A stretch of 64,000 nucleotides of DNA. Origin: Devosia sp. Leaf420. Its GTDB lineage: Bacteria > Pseudomonadota > Alphaproteobacteria > Rhizobiales > Devosiaceae. How positions within the stretch are numbered: position 1 is the stretch's first letter; every line of letters starts with the position of its first letter. The notes under the pieces were generated by a model that had not been told where the DNA came from, searched no databases, and saw nothing but the letters and a program-made list of their open reading frames with translations. Below, piece by piece: positions 8,052-17,380 of the stretch. The DNA is taken from positions 47,185 through 111,184 of the forward strand of contig NZ_LMQU01000016.1 of assembly GCF_001425445.1 (NCBI RefSeq), in the 5' to 3' direction. The position numbers and the translations under genes are program-made.

Positions 8052-9560
8052 ATGACCGATCCCCGTTCTTCTGATCAGTCGGTTTTCCCCGATCCGGTCT
8101 ATAAGGAAACCGTTCTGGCGCCGCTCTTTGATGGTGCCAAGGACCACCATGTCGAGGGGTTCCGCTCCATCGACCGCGCGCATCTGGTGATGCTGGCCGA
8201 GACCGGAATTCTGAGTGCCGATCAGGCCCGCGACATCGCCGTGGCGCTCGAGAGCATCGATGCCGAGATCGATCCCACAACGCTCGTCTATACCGGTGAG
8301 GTGGAGGACTTCTTCTTCCTCATCGAGAAAGAGCTGAAAAAGCGCGTCGGGCCAGATCTTGGCGGACGCCTTCATACCGCGCGCTCGCGCAACGATATCG
8401 ACCATACGCTCTTCAAGCTCGGGCTGCGCGAGCGGCTCAATGTCTTGATCGACAAAGCGTTGAAGCTGCATGCAAGGCTGATCGAAGCGGCAGAGCGCGA
8501 AAAGGACACCCTGATCGTCGCCTATACCCACGGGCAGCCAGCGCAACCGACGACCTTTGGGCATTATCTCTCAGCCATCGTCGAGTTCGTCGGGCGCGAT
8601 ATCGAAAGGCTCTTTGAAGCCTATCGGATCGTCGAGCACTCGCCCATGGGCGCGGCTGCGATCACAACGACTGGCTTCCCCACCGATCGCGCGCTTGTCG
8701 CCGAACTCCTCGGCTTTGCGGCCCCACTGCAGAATTCTTATTCCTGCATTGCCGGGGTGGATTACATCACCTCGACCTATTCGGCCATTCAGTTGCTGTT
8801 TCTGCATCTGGGGCGGCCGATCCAGGACTTTCAGGTCTGGACCAGCTTTGAGGTGGGGCAGATCTATGTGCCCAATAGCCTCGTGCAGATCTCTTCGATC
8901 ATGCCGCAAAAACGCAATCCGGTGCCGATCGAGCATTTGCGGCATCTGGCGAGCCAGACTGCCGGCCGGGCACAGGCCATGCTGACGGTGATGCACAATA
9001 CGCCATTCACCGATATGAACGACAGCGAAGGAGAAACGCAGGCCATGGGCTATCAGGCGTTTTCTTCAGCCTATCGCGTGCTCGATCTTCTTGCGCCACT
9101 GGTCGAGCAAATCCGCATCGATCCCAAACGCGTGCGGGACAATATTGCGCGCTCCTGCATCACCATTACCGAGCTGGCAGACTCGCTCGTTCGGCGCGAA
9201 GGGCTGTCCTTCCGCGAGGGGCACGAGATCGCGGCTTCCGTTGCCAAAGCCGTTGTCGCGATGGGTGGCGATCTCGTCAGCGATGGTTTTGGGCCATTCA
9301 CTTTGGCTTTTGAGAAGGCGACTGGGCGTACTTCGGCGCTTGATGAAACGAGCTTTGCCGAGATCGTCTCGCCGGAATATTTCGTTGCCGTGCGCACGCG
9401 CTTTGGTGGACCAGCACCGGAACCGCTAAACGCGGCCATTGCCGGCTATCGGCAGGACGCCCAGCGTCTCTCAGACACTTTTGACAAAATCCTGCGCCGC
9501 CAGGCTGATGCCGCGCGCATGCTCAAAGAACGCTTCGGCGCATTGAAGGGAACCGCCTGA
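8052..9560 (+). CDS. argininosuccinate-lyase-like C-N lyase
   Basis: This 502-residue protein belongs to the fumarase/aspartase (ASL) superfamily. It shows the three conserved regions: ARSRND near residue 112, the catalytic YTHGQPAQP near 158, and the flexible-loop signature SSIMPQKRNP near 279. In canonical ArgH the first motif reads SRNDQ; here Gln is replaced by Ile. The enzyme lies inside a sugar-type ABC operon, three bases after a permease and overlapping the ATPase gene (TGATG), rather than beside arginine genes. It more likely cleaves a C-N bond in the transported compound, releasing fumarate, than serves arginine synthesis (inference). ABC-linked lyases that degrade aspartate-derived chelators such as EDDS offer a precedent. 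Confidence 0.8.
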   Translation: MTDPRSSDQSVFPDPVYKETVLAPLFDGAKDHHVEGFRSIDRAHLVMLAETGILSADQARDIAVALESIDAEIDPTTLVYTGEVEDFFFLIEKELKKRVGPDLGGRLHTARSRNDIDHTLFKLGLRERLNVLIDKALKLHARLIEAAEREKDTLIVAYTHGQPAQPTTFGHYLSAIVEFVGRDIERLFEAYRIVEHSPMGAAAITTTGFPTDRALVAELLGFAAPLQNSYSCIAGVDYITSTYSAIQLLFLHLGRPIQDFQVWTSFEVGQIYVPNSLVQISSIMPQKRNPVPIEHLRHLASQTAGRAQAMLTVMHNTPFTDMNDSEGETQAMGYQAFSSAYRVLDLLAPLVEQIRIDPKRVRDNIARSCITITELADSLVRREGLSFREGHEIAASVAKAVVAMGGDLVSDGFGPFTLAFEKATGRTSALDETSFAEIVSPEYFVAVRTRFGGPAPEPLNAAIAGYRQDAQRLSDTFDKILRRQADAARMLKERFGALKGTA

Positions 9561-10627
9561 TGGCCAAGATCGAACTGCAGAAGCTGGTCAAGGAATACGG
9601 CAAGACCCGCGCCGTCCATGGCATTGATCTGACCATCGAGGATGGCGAATTCGTCGTTTTCGTTGGCCCATCGGGCTGCGGCAAGTCGACAACGCTGCGC
9701 ATGATTGCAGGCCTCGAGGATATTTCGGGCGGCAATCTCTTGATTGGCGGAGACGTGGTGAACCAGCGCGAGCCCAAGCAGCGCAATATTGCCATGGTCT
9801 TTCAGAACTACGCCATCTATCCGCACATGACCGTGGGCCAGAATATCGGCTTTGGCCTTTATACCTCAAAGCTGTCGAAGGCCGAAAAGCGGAAGCGGAT
9901 CGAAGAGACCGGCAAGATTCTCGGGCTCGAAAAGCTGCTCGATCGCCGTCCCGCGGCGCTTTCGGGTGGGCAGCGTCAGCGCGTTGCCATCGGCCGCGCC
10001 ATGGTGCGTGATCCAGCCGCGTTCCTCTTTGACGAGCCATTATCCAATCTCGATGCGCAATTGCGCGCGCAGATGCGCCTCGAGATCAAGAACCTTCATC
10101 GCCGGCTTGGCACAACAATCGTCTATGTGACGCACGATCAGGTCGAGGCCATGACCATGGCAGACAAGATCGTCGTCATGCGCGATGGCAATATCCTGCA
10201 AGTCGGAACGCCGACCGACCTTTATGAGAACCCGGTCGATGTTTTCACCGCGCGCTTTATCGGCAGTCCGTCGATGAATATGGCCGAGGGCACGATTGCC
10301 GGCGGCGCATTGAGCATCGAGGGGGCAGGGACTTCAGGACTTAACCTTCCCACCCATGACGGCAAGGTGCTGGTTGGCGTGCGTCCCCATGATCTCGTCG
10401 TGGGCGAGTTCGGTGGCGCCGGGCTTTCGGCGTCGGGCACGGTGGAAGCGGTTGAACCGCTGGGCTCGGAAACCTTGGTGCATCTCACTCTTGGAAAGGC
10501 GCAGGTGATCGCCACGGCGCCAGGCCGGGTCGTGCCGCAGATCGGCAGCACGGTCTCGGTTCACGCCGGCACTGGATCGCTCTACCTTTTCGATGCCGTC
10601 AGCGAAAAGGCTTTGGGCCGCGCATGA
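9560..10627 (+). CDS. ABC transporter ATPase, UgpC/MalK type
   Basis: The 355-residue ATPase has Walker A GPSGCGKST at about residues 36-44, the signature [15 protein letters not shown], Walker B AFLFDEPLSNLD, the H-loop THDQ, and a C-terminal TOBE-type regulatory region beginning near residue 235. It is the energising subunit for the two permeases upstream. It overlaps the lyase stop by one base and the kinase start by four (ATGA), so expression is tightly coupled. MalK-type ATPases are sometimes shared by several permease pairs; a second one is encoded at 17381. Confidence 0.93.
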   Translation: MAKIELQKLVKEYGKTRAVHGIDLTIEDGEFVVFVGPSGCGKSTTLRMIAGLEDISGGNLLIGGDVVNQREPKQRNIAMVFQNYAIYPHMTVGQNIGFGLYTSKLSKAEKRKRIEETGKILGLEKLLDRRPAALSGGQRQRVAIGRAMVRDPAAFLFDEPLSNLDAQLRAQMRLEIKNLHRRLGTTIVYVTHDQVEAMTMADKIVVMRDGNILQVGTPTDLYENPVDVFTARFIGSPSMNMAEGTIAGGALSIEGAGTSGLNLPTHDGKVLVGVRPHDLVVGEFGGAGLSASGTVEAVEPLGSETLVHLTLGKAQVIATAPGRVVPQIGSTVSVHAGTGSLYLFDAVSEKALGRA

Positions 10628-11523
10628 CATCGTCTTCGCCCCGCGCCGGGGCTGTCCTCAATCTTGGTCGCATCTATTGCGACATGGTGTTTCGCGGGCT
10701 CGACGGCATGCCGGCCTTGGGGCGGGAGCTCTTTGCCCGCGACTTTGCCCTGACCCCAGGGGGTGGTGCGCTGATCACCTCGGCCCACCTTTCAGCGCTA
10801 GGGCGTCATTCCATGCTGCTCGCACGCTTCGGCACCGATGCACTGTCCCTGGCGCTCTCGGAGCAGATCGAACAACTCGGGATCGACCTGACGTTTCTGG
10901 ATCGGCATGAGAGTGCGGGGCCGCAGCTGACCGTCGTGATGGTTCATGATGGCGATCGCGCCTTTCTCTCGCGCCGGGCCGGCCATGCTCGACCCGCCGG
11001 CTTTGAGGCGGCTTTGACTCATTCCGGGGTGAGTCATCTCCACATTGCCGAATATGCAACGCTTCACGAAATGCCCGACGCGATCGCAAGCGCGAAAAGC
11101 CAAGGGCTGACGGTTTCGCTTGACCCGAGCTGGGATGCGGACCTGATCCACGATCCCCTCTTCTTCGAACGGGCCGCGGGAGTCGATCTCTTCCTGCCCA
11201 ACATGGAAGAAGCAGAAGCTCTGACCGGGGAGGCTGAGCCCGAAGCCGCACTCGCAGTTCTCCGACGTCACTTTCCCATTGTTGTCCTGAAGCGCGGCGC
11301 CGAAGGCGCCATGCTTGCCTCAGGTCCCGATACGATTGCGCTTCCGAGCCCAAAGGTTTCCGTCGTCGATACGACAGGGGCAGGCGATGCGTTCAACGCC
11401 GGATTCCTCCACGCCTGGCTCAATGGCTCTGAGCTTTCAACGGCGCTGGCGACCGCGGTCGAAGCCGGAACACTCTCCGTTCAGGCCTCTGGCGGGACGG
11501 GCAGTCTTCGGCGCGCTGTTTGA
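10624..11523 (+). CDS. PfkB-family sugar kinase
   Basis: The 299-residue product carries the PfkB signature DTTGAGDAFNAGF at about 249-261 with the catalytic Asp of GAGD, plus an N-terminal substrate region (TPGGGALITSAHLSALG). Known members phosphorylate ribose, fructose, KDG or nucleosides; the substrate here cannot be fixed. It is the last gene of the operon, starting in an ATGA overlap with the ATPase gene. It would phosphorylate the imported sugar or the sugar product left after lyase or deacetylase action (inference). No clear terminator was seen after the stop. Confidence 0.85.
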   Translation: MTSSSPRAGAVLNLGRIYCDMVFRGLDGMPALGRELFARDFALTPGGGALITSAHLSALGRHSMLLARFGTDALSLALSEQIEQLGIDLTFLDRHESAGPQLTVVMVHDGDRAFLSRRAGHARPAGFEAALTHSGVSHLHIAEYATLHEMPDAIASAKSQGLTVSLDPSWDADLIHDPLFFERAAGVDLFLPNMEEAEALTGEAEPEAALAVLRRHFPIVVLKRGAEGAMLASGPDTIALPSPKVSVVDTTGAGDAFNAGFLHAWLNGSELSTALATAVEAGTLSVQASGGTGSLRRAV

Positions 11524-11609
11524 GGATTTTGCGCGGCGTCTGAAAGGCTGAGTCTTGCTGCGCGGTTAGACCCCTTGTTGACTCAAAGCACCGGCAATTT
11601 ACCTCCAGC

Positions 11610-11999
11610 TTAACGTTCCTTATCGCGTTGACTCGCGTGCAAAACGTAAAAACGCGACACAGTCCTTGCCCAGGCTCCCCTTCGCGTCTCAAGGGCAACA
11701 AGGGGGGAAGTCGTAACGACCCGATGGTCTGGCAGAAGAGGGTGACCGGTGACGGTTCCGAGAAGCCGGACCAGGCCAAAATCCTGCGGCTCACTAACGG
11801 ACCAGTGGTCAAGTCGAGGCGCTCGCTCCAGAATGCGGGGTTCAGGGCGCCAGCCGCTCCGGAGGCGAGCGAGGTCGCCAAGGAGTTGTCGCCAGCGAGG
11901 TAGGCTCGAGATATCGAGATCCTCGGCTTCAACGCGTGCCGCGAGATCAAGCAGAACCACGCCGTCATCGAGAATGAAGTCGAGGGCTGGAAGGATCAT
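11610..11999 (-). CDS. small soluble protein, DUF6634-like
   Basis: The predicted protein is 129 residues without signal peptide or membrane segment. The region VTGHPLLPDHRVVTTSPLV followed by WARTVSRFYVL resembles what I recall as DUF6634, an uncharacterised alphaproteobacterial family; this is memory, not a search. Its ATG at 11999 sits in an ATGA overlap with the stop of the FtsH-like gene, so the two are translationally coupled and probably work together. A role as adaptor, inhibitor or substrate of the protease is conceivable but unproven. The neighbouring gene on the other side is convergent. Confidence 0.6.
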   Translation of the reverse strand: MILPALDFILDDGVVLLDLAARVEAEDLDISSLPRWRQLLGDLARLRSGWRPEPRILERAPRLDHWSVSEPQDFGLVRLLGTVTGHPLLPDHRVVTTSPLVALETRRGAWARTVSRFYVLHASQRDKER

Positions 12000-13879
12000 G
12001 CTTTGCTTTCCGTCAAAAATGCAGCGATCTCGGCCTTTGCGAGGGTCCGGCGCTCGAGCAGAACTTCTGCAAGCCGTTCGATCGTCTGGTGGTGCTGCGC
12101 GACGAGGTCGTCGGCCCGGCTCATCTGGTCCTGAAGGATTGTTTCCACCGTGTCTTGGAGCACAAGGTTAGTGGTCAGCTCCTTTGTCACCACGTCGGGC
12201 GGCAGGGCGATGAGGGTCTCAGACAGGCCGGTGCTGAGATAAAGAAGGGCAATGGCGTGGCTCGCCTGGATTAGGTCACTGGCCGAGCCATCGTCGACCC
12301 GTTTGCCAAAACGGGCATCGGCGGCACGGCCGGCCAGGGCAATACAGCAGTCATCAAGGCGCTCGTCGTAAGTGGCGCCCGCAAGGCGCGGGATGAGCGT
12401 CGTAAAACCGCTGACCGAACCGGCTCGGTCAAGGCGAAGGGCCATCGCGTCCACGATGCGTCCAAAGGCATGGGCGATCACCGCATGCGCGGCTTCATGC
12501 AGAGCCGCTTTTTTGAGAATGCCGATACGTTCTGTTTTATCAGCCGTCCGATCCGGATCGAGATCGGCAAGTTCGAGTGTACGGCCGGCGAGAAGGGCCC
12601 TGTTTCGTGCAGCGGCAACGCGGTCGGCCAGTTGGGCGTGGCTTTCTCCAAGCCAGAGGCGAGACAGATCACGAAGTGGCGCGTCTTGCAGGTCACGGCC
12701 CAGATGGACGCGCAGCACCGCAACTACGTCGTCGATAGTCTGCGGAGGCGTTACCTCGATGAGGCGGCCAATGCGGCCGGGGCGGCAGATCGCGGCGTCG
12801 ACGTCCTCCGGGCGATTGGTGCAACCGACCAGCAACACCGGCGCGCCGGACGCGTTGAGGTCATCAATGGCAAGCAGAATCGAAGTGATGACCGTACTCC
12901 AATAAGCCCCATTGGAGTCGGTTCCACCGGTACGGGTACTCATGGCATCGATCTCCTCGATGATGCCAATCGCCGGTCCATTCTGGGAGCGAAGGGCGTC
13001 AAAGAAGCCAACGATCTGACGCACGACACTGTCGAGATGGCCGGTGCCAGCGACAAATAGGGCGCCCACGCTTAGGCGATAAAGTGGAACGGCGGCGCGT
13101 TCGGCAAGCTGGTCGACCAAGCTGGATTTACCGCACCCTGGTTGTCCGGCGAGCATTGTGTGACGCAAAAGGCCTTTGGGAACGCGGCACGTCTTGAGCC
13201 CATCGAAGAGTGCCAAAGTCTCGGTCAACCAAAGCGCTGCCGAACCGAAAACTGGCCATTGGTCACTCTCCTCTGTCTTCTCACTGGTATCTGCCGTTTC
13301 GTCGGTGTGCTCCGACCAGCGACGCAGTCGGTCGCGGCAAGCTTCCGCGGTTTCGCCGGATCGTATCGAGCTGGCAATAAGGGGAAGAGACAGACCGCGC
13401 CAATCGGCGTCTTCGATGATGACTTCTTGTCCCGTCACAGTGCCCACGGCGCGGGCGATGGCGGCAGAAGTGAGCCCCTGTACGGTTACAACGCACTCGG
13501 CGGCTCTTCTTGCGAGGTCGGGTACATGTGCGGAGCTCGCCGCGACCCAGACGCTGGCGCCATCCTCAATGCGCACGAGCACGTCGAGATCGCTCGCCAC
13601 CTCGGATTTTTCCCGGCTCGGGGTCGCATGTACGGCCCCGCCCCTGGCATCGATAGCGACGGTTATTGGAGCGAGCCAGGAGCTATCGGGCACAAAGATG
13701 ATGGTGGGGGGAGCATCCTTGGTCCAGGGATCGGGCAGAAGCACACCTTGGGAAAGGGCGTGTTCTTCTAGCGCGGCGGTGACGAGTATGACGATGCTAC
13801 TTACCACGGCTGGCATGACATGGGCTGTCATGCCAGCGTTGACGGTGCTGTTTCGGATCATCTCGGACAAAGAACTCAT
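11996..13879 (-). CDS. FtsH-like AAA ATPase fused to an M41 zinc protease, atypical N-terminus
   Basis: The predicted 627-residue protein resembles FtsH: an AAA module from about residue 205 with Walker A GQPGCGKSS, a Walker B-like IIEEID, and an SRH (CTNRPEDVDAAICRPGRIGR) keeping both arginine positions, then an M41 domain with HEAAH near 458 and a downstream GSASDLIQASH supplying the third zinc ligand (Asp). Differences from housekeeping FtsH: Glu replaces the usual Walker B Asp, the aromatic FVG pore loop is not recognisable, and the N-terminal ~200 residues show at most one hydrophobic stretch (about 20-37) instead of two membrane helices around a periplasmic domain. It overlaps the DUF6634-like gene by four bases. 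It is probably an accessory ATP-dependent protease. Confidence 0.85.
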   Translation of the reverse strand: MSSLSEMIRNSTVNAGMTAHVMPAVVSSIVILVTAALEEHALSQGVLLPDPWTKDAPPTIIFVPDSSWLAPITVAIDARGGAVHATPSREKSEVASDLDVLVRIEDGASVWVAASSAHVPDLARRAAECVVTVQGLTSAAIARAVGTVTGQEVIIEDADWRGLSLPLIASSIRSGETAEACRDRLRRWSEHTDETADTSEKTEESDQWPVFGSAALWLTETLALFDGLKTCRVPKGLLRHTMLAGQPGCGKSSLVDQLAERAAVPLYRLSVGALFVAGTGHLDSVVRQIVGFFDALRSQNGPAIGIIEEIDAMSTRTGGTDSNGAYWSTVITSILLAIDDLNASGAPVLLVGCTNRPEDVDAAICRPGRIGRLIEVTPPQTIDDVVAVLRVHLGRDLQDAPLRDLSRLWLGESHAQLADRVAAARNRALLAGRTLELADLDPDRTADKTERIGILKKAALHEAAHAVIAHAFGRIVDAMALRLDRAGSVSGFTTLIPRLAGATYDERLDDCCIALAGRAADARFGKRVDDGSASDLIQASHAIALLYLSTGLSETLIALPPDVVTKELTTNLVLQDTVETILQDQMSRADDLVAQHHQTIERLAEVLLERRTLAKAEIAAFLTESKA

Positions 13880-15563
13880 GTTAGGTACTCGAATTGGATG
13901 AAAATGAAGCTTCCGCCCGCTGCCGGCCGTCTCAGCACCCTAGTATCTACCAGGGGAAAACAGGTGGCGTCGCGAGCCGGAAGGGGAGAGGTGAAGGGAG
14001 AAAGGGGCGTACCGTGCCATTAGCCAGCTGTAGCCGATGACCTGAGCACCGCACCGCAGTTCATGCGGGGCAGGGCAGTCAAACCATCAGGTAACAGACA
14101 TGGGCAGAAGGGCACGGCAGGCGCGGGGCGACCGGCCAGCGTGCAGACGCAGACGTCCCGGCCCCGATTTGGGACCGACCGCTCTAGTTGCGCCAACGCA
14201 TGCCGCCCAAGTGCGGCCCATAAAGGCTTAAAAACCCGGCCGGGTCGAAGGGGGGTGCTTGCCGACGCGCGCACGCGTCTACTACAAGGCTCGTAGCCAT
14301 TGTAACTCCTGTTGCTGCAGGATTGCGGTGGTCAGGCCGTCGCTGGTGGTTCGAAGCACTGGCGGCGGCCGTCATCGATTCGGCTGAATCGACATGGTGA
14401 TTGTGCACCTGGCAGATCGAAACCTGCAAGCGTCTGATACTTTACATTTAACGTCGCCTTAGCGGCCACAAGTACGCACTGAAGGACGAAGTCTCCCATT
14501 CGTTGTGTTTATGTACTCTGTCTGTGACTGGTGCTCCAGGGCTGAGACGATCCCGCGCGAAGTGGCTAATAACGCTAGTTATCAGACATCGCACTTGGGC
14601 CTCAAATTCTAAGATGACTAAATAAGTGCCTTCACGCGGCAGTAGGCACAAGTCGCCATTCGACAAAAAGAAGAAAAGCTTCGGTGAAAAATTTGACCGC
14701 TTCATTGCCCGCGATTGGAGCAATCCGGATCCGCAACGCACGGCGTTCCCCGCAATAACCCCCAAGATGGCCCGTGTTGTGCGTGCCAACAACAAGAGCG
14801 GTTCAGGTTGCCGTTCCCTTCTTTAAAGGCACGGCGCCAGGTGCGAGAACCTCTCTCTGTAGAGCCGTGAAGGCGCACGAAACGACCCTTTAGATATTGC
14901 TTGGGTCTTCCTGCTGGATCTGCATCTCGTTCTAAGGATCGTCAAGGCCACGGCGCGACCGGTAGACCCTATGTTTGGTATTGCCGAGAGCTCTTCCAAC
15001 TCGGTGGAAGCCGTTTGAAATGACGATGACCGCCCGGCAGGTGCAGACTCCTGCATCGAGACCTGCTTGCCAAAACACCGCTTGTCTTGCTGACCTAGGA
15101 CGTTGTCACTCACCGCGGGGTATGGCTTTCTCTTCGAGCAATGATGGTATCGAGCTCCCGCAACCAAAAGGTTCGCCAGACAGAATGCCTAGTGGACGTC
15201 ATCGATGCCTATGCCCCCGCCTCGTCAAATGGGGTGCGCCGCGGACCGACCATCTGATTTCATCCTTGACGCCCTAGAGCAGGCCCTGCACCGTGAGTTG
15301 TGCTGGTTCAGTTGCAGAGGTTGCTGTGGAATGTCAGATAACACCCTCTGCCTGGCCCCATGCGCTCCGCCGATCAAGGGGCGAAGGGCAATAAGGGTCT
15401 TGCAGCAGACAGCCAGCTTCCAGTGCACCATTGTCAATTGCGAACTTCCGGAGAGCCGGTGTCGGCGGCTCAATGGGCCGGACTCCCTAACGGCCCGCAG
15501 CGTCTTCTCGAGCCTTGTTTCGCTTAGGACGCGATCTTGTGCGCCGGCTACCAATGAGCGCGA
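13880..15563. other. 1.7-kb stretch with little coding signal
   Basis: Only short, unconvincing frames occur in all six readings and no protein family was recognised apart from one possible small gene at 14184-14300. Several runs of GC-rich direct and inverted words lie near 13960-14280. The 14626-14826 plus frame (contains KSPFDKKKKSFGEKF) is open but lacks a ribosome site. I see no tRNA, rRNA or repeat array. The interval may be decayed island DNA upstream of the protease gene. Confidence 0.4.
14184..14300 (-). CDS. possible small protein, 38 residues
   Basis: An ATG at 14300 is preceded at the right distance by AGGAG (rev-comp of 14301-14312) and opens a 38-codon frame beginning MATSLVVDACARRQ and ending GGMRWRN. 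It points the same way as the protease pair but lies upstream of it. No family is recognised. The strong ribosome site is the only real support, so this may be chance. Confidence 0.3.
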   Translation of the reverse strand: MATSLVVDACARRQAPPFDPAGFLSLYGPHLGGMRWRN

Positions 15564-16268
15564 TCAGAATGCAACTGCCCTCTGCCTGGCGTTATGAATG
15601 TGCCGTTCCATAGCGGAGACAGCGCGATCTCGGTCGCGGGCGATGATGCCATCGATGATCTCGAGATGGTCTTCGAGGGCAGGGGTTAGAACGACCGGAT
15701 TGAGGCGGAAGCGGTCGAGAGCGATCATGCGCACGCGAAGCGAATTGATGGAATAAGCCTGGATCAGGGTCTCGTTACCGGTGCCTGCGATAAGGAATTC
15801 ATGGAAGCCGCTATCAATGTTTTGAGCTTCTTCGAGAAGCTGGGCGGTGATCCCGCTTGAGGCGCGGTCGAGGACAGAGACGTGCAGCGCCTTTTGAGCC
15901 ATGAGCGCATCGTCGCTGATATGGTCGAGAGCGTAGATTGTGGCCTCCCGCTCGAAGGCGACGCGCAATTGGTAAGATTCGCGGATCATCCGAAGATCAA
16001 CTGCAGTAATCTGGATTCCCCGCTGCGGCATAACCGAGAGAAGTCCTTCGGCTTCCCACCGGGCGAGAAGTTCGCGCAGGGCGCCCAGCGATATGCCGAG
16101 CTTGGCCATGAGCTCGCGTTGCGACAAGTTCTGGCCAGGTCGCACATCGCCGGCCAAGAGCAATTGTTGGAAACGCCGATAGGCAGCCTGGCGGTTGAGG
16201 CCGATATCGGTGCCCAAACTGCGATCAGCGGATAGGGCGTTTGCTAGCTCGCTTTTAGCCGAAAGCAT
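15564..16268 (-). CDS. GntR-family regulator, FCD subfamily
   Basis: The 234-residue protein has an N-terminal winged helix (containing GQNLSQRELMAKLGISLGALRELLARWEAEGLL) and an all-helical FCD ligand domain with the spaced Asp/His residues typical of metal-assisted acid binding. The ATG at 16268 has GGAG at proper spacing; the longer upstream frame lies in the preceding gene. It follows the DapA-like gene by 34 bases on the same strand and both diverge from the ABC operon at 17381. FCD regulators usually respond to sugar acids or related carboxylates, matching the aldolase beside it. It likely controls the 17251-17380 interval. Confidence 0.88.
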   Translation of the reverse strand: MLSAKSELANALSADRSLGTDIGLNRQAAYRRFQQLLLAGDVRPGQNLSQRELMAKLGISLGALRELLARWEAEGLLSVMPQRGIQITAVDLRMIRESYQLRVAFEREATIYALDHISDDALMAQKALHVSVLDRASSGITAQLLEEAQNIDSGFHEFLIAGTGNETLIQAYSINSLRVRMIALDRFRLNPVVLTPALEDHLEIIDGIIARDRDRAVSAMERHIHNARQRAVAF

Positions 16269-16302
16269 CGGCGATCTCCAATCCGTCTGGGGCAGCGCCT
16301 TG

Positions 16303-17250
16303 TTAACCGAGACGGGTGCCGAAATCAAAACCGGTTGCGGCAAAACTTTCAACAAGAGTTCTGGCCCCTGCTGCGTCGAGGGGTAGCAGCGGCGGCATCG
16401 GCCTGCTCCAAGCAAGGTCTTTGGTCATGTGCGCCTTGAGAGCCTTGAGTGCAATGACCCCGCCATTGGCATCGACAGCCTCGATGCGCTGCGCTGCCCG
16501 CTGGATGGCAGCGGCATCATCGCGCTGCTCCGGCGCTGCGTAACGCTGGGCGAGTTCGGCGGCGACGATGTTGGGCATGCCGCCAATCATTCCTGCGCCG
16601 CCATTGCCGACAAGTGCGGGGAAGACACGATCATCGCCGGTAAAGATCTGCAATTGAGGGAACCGGCGGCGCAGGTCGAGCGTCTGCGGCTCGATGCCGG
16701 TAGAATCCTTGATGCCGACGATGCGATCGCCATGCCGGGCCAGCAGCATCTCTATCAGTTCGGCTGTGAAGGGCGCCCTGCTTAGCTGGGGGATGTGATA
16801 GAGCACGACATCGATAGGGAAACCGCCAAGGCGATCCGCGCAGGCGGCAAAATAGGCGGCGATGCCCTCGGTGCTGGCGCCGTAATAATAGGGCGGCACG
16901 ATCAGGACGGCGCGACAGTCGAGATCGGCGGCGGCTCGAATGGTGGCGATTGTGTCGTCCAGCGCAACGCTCATCGCTGCCGGAATGACGCAGCTCATGT
17001 CGAAGCCGTTTGCGGCCAAAGCTTCTAGCGCCTGGCGCTTTTCCGGAGCCGAGAACGACGGGCCTTCGCCCGTCGAGCCGAACGGGGAAACGTAGGTGCA
17101 GCCCTGTTCAAGCAGCCAGCGCAAATGCTGCTCGAGCCTTTCGACATCGACGCGAAAATCCTCGGTCACCGGTGTCAGGGAAGCGGCGACGATGCCGGTG
17201 ATGGGCAGGGTTTCCGGGCGCTCATGCGTCGCGGCCTTGGTGGAAATCAT
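16303..17250 (-). CDS. DapA/NanA-family class I aldolase (DHDPS superfamily)
   Basis: This 315-residue TIM-barrel enzyme has the substrate loop GSTGEGPSFS, the conserved Tyr in VVLYHIPQ, and the Schiff-base Lys in GIKDSTG. Superfamily members condense or cleave pyruvate with an aldehyde (dihydrodipicolinate synthase, N-acetylneuraminate lyase, KDG aldolase). Location beside a GntR/FCD regulator and opposite a sugar ABC operon with a sialidase-like gene argues for a catabolic lyase rather than lysine synthesis (inference). ATG 17250 removes a 16-residue hydrophobic extension that the frame would allow from 17298. Confidence 0.87.
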   Translation of the reverse strand: MISTKAATHERPETLPITGIVAASLTPVTEDFRVDVERLEQHLRWLLEQGCTYVSPFGSTGEGPSFSAPEKRQALEALAANGFDMSCVIPAAMSVALDDTIATIRAAADLDCRAVLIVPPYYYGASTEGIAAYFAACADRLGGFPIDVVLYHIPQLSRAPFTAELIEMLLARHGDRIVGIKDSTGIEPQTLDLRRRFPQLQIFTGDDRVFPALVGNGGAGMIGGMPNIVAAELAQRYAAPEQRDDAAAIQRAAQRIEAVDANGGVIALKALKAHMTKDLAWSRPMPPLLPLDAAGARTLVESFAATGFDFGTRLG

Positions 17251-17380
17251 CTGTTGGGTCACTGATACAATCACCGATTTAAGCAAAGAGACAATCAAGT
17301 ATTTACATGCGGTCCAATTTCATGCAACTTCATTTTGCTGACGGGTGAAAATGAGCCTGATCGCGTGAAGGAGAAAGCTC
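17251..17380. promoter_or_regulatory. divergent control region with ACAATCA direct repeats
   Basis: The interval between the aldolase/GntR pair and the ABC operon is AT-richer than its surroundings and contains two ACAATCA words (17267-17273 and 17291-17297) whose starts are 24 bases apart. These could be regulator contacts. No clear -35/-10 pair is evident. Confidence 0.3.

Noticed and set aside
7176..8564. 462-codon minus-strand frame rich in His, Asp and Glu over the permease and lyase genes
   Set aside because: Composition is that of a reverse-complement shadow; it has no domain and overlaps two clear genes.
14448..14826. Overlapping open frames on both strands (115 and 66 codons)
   Set aside because: Neither has a ribosome site or recognised domain, and they are antisense to each other.
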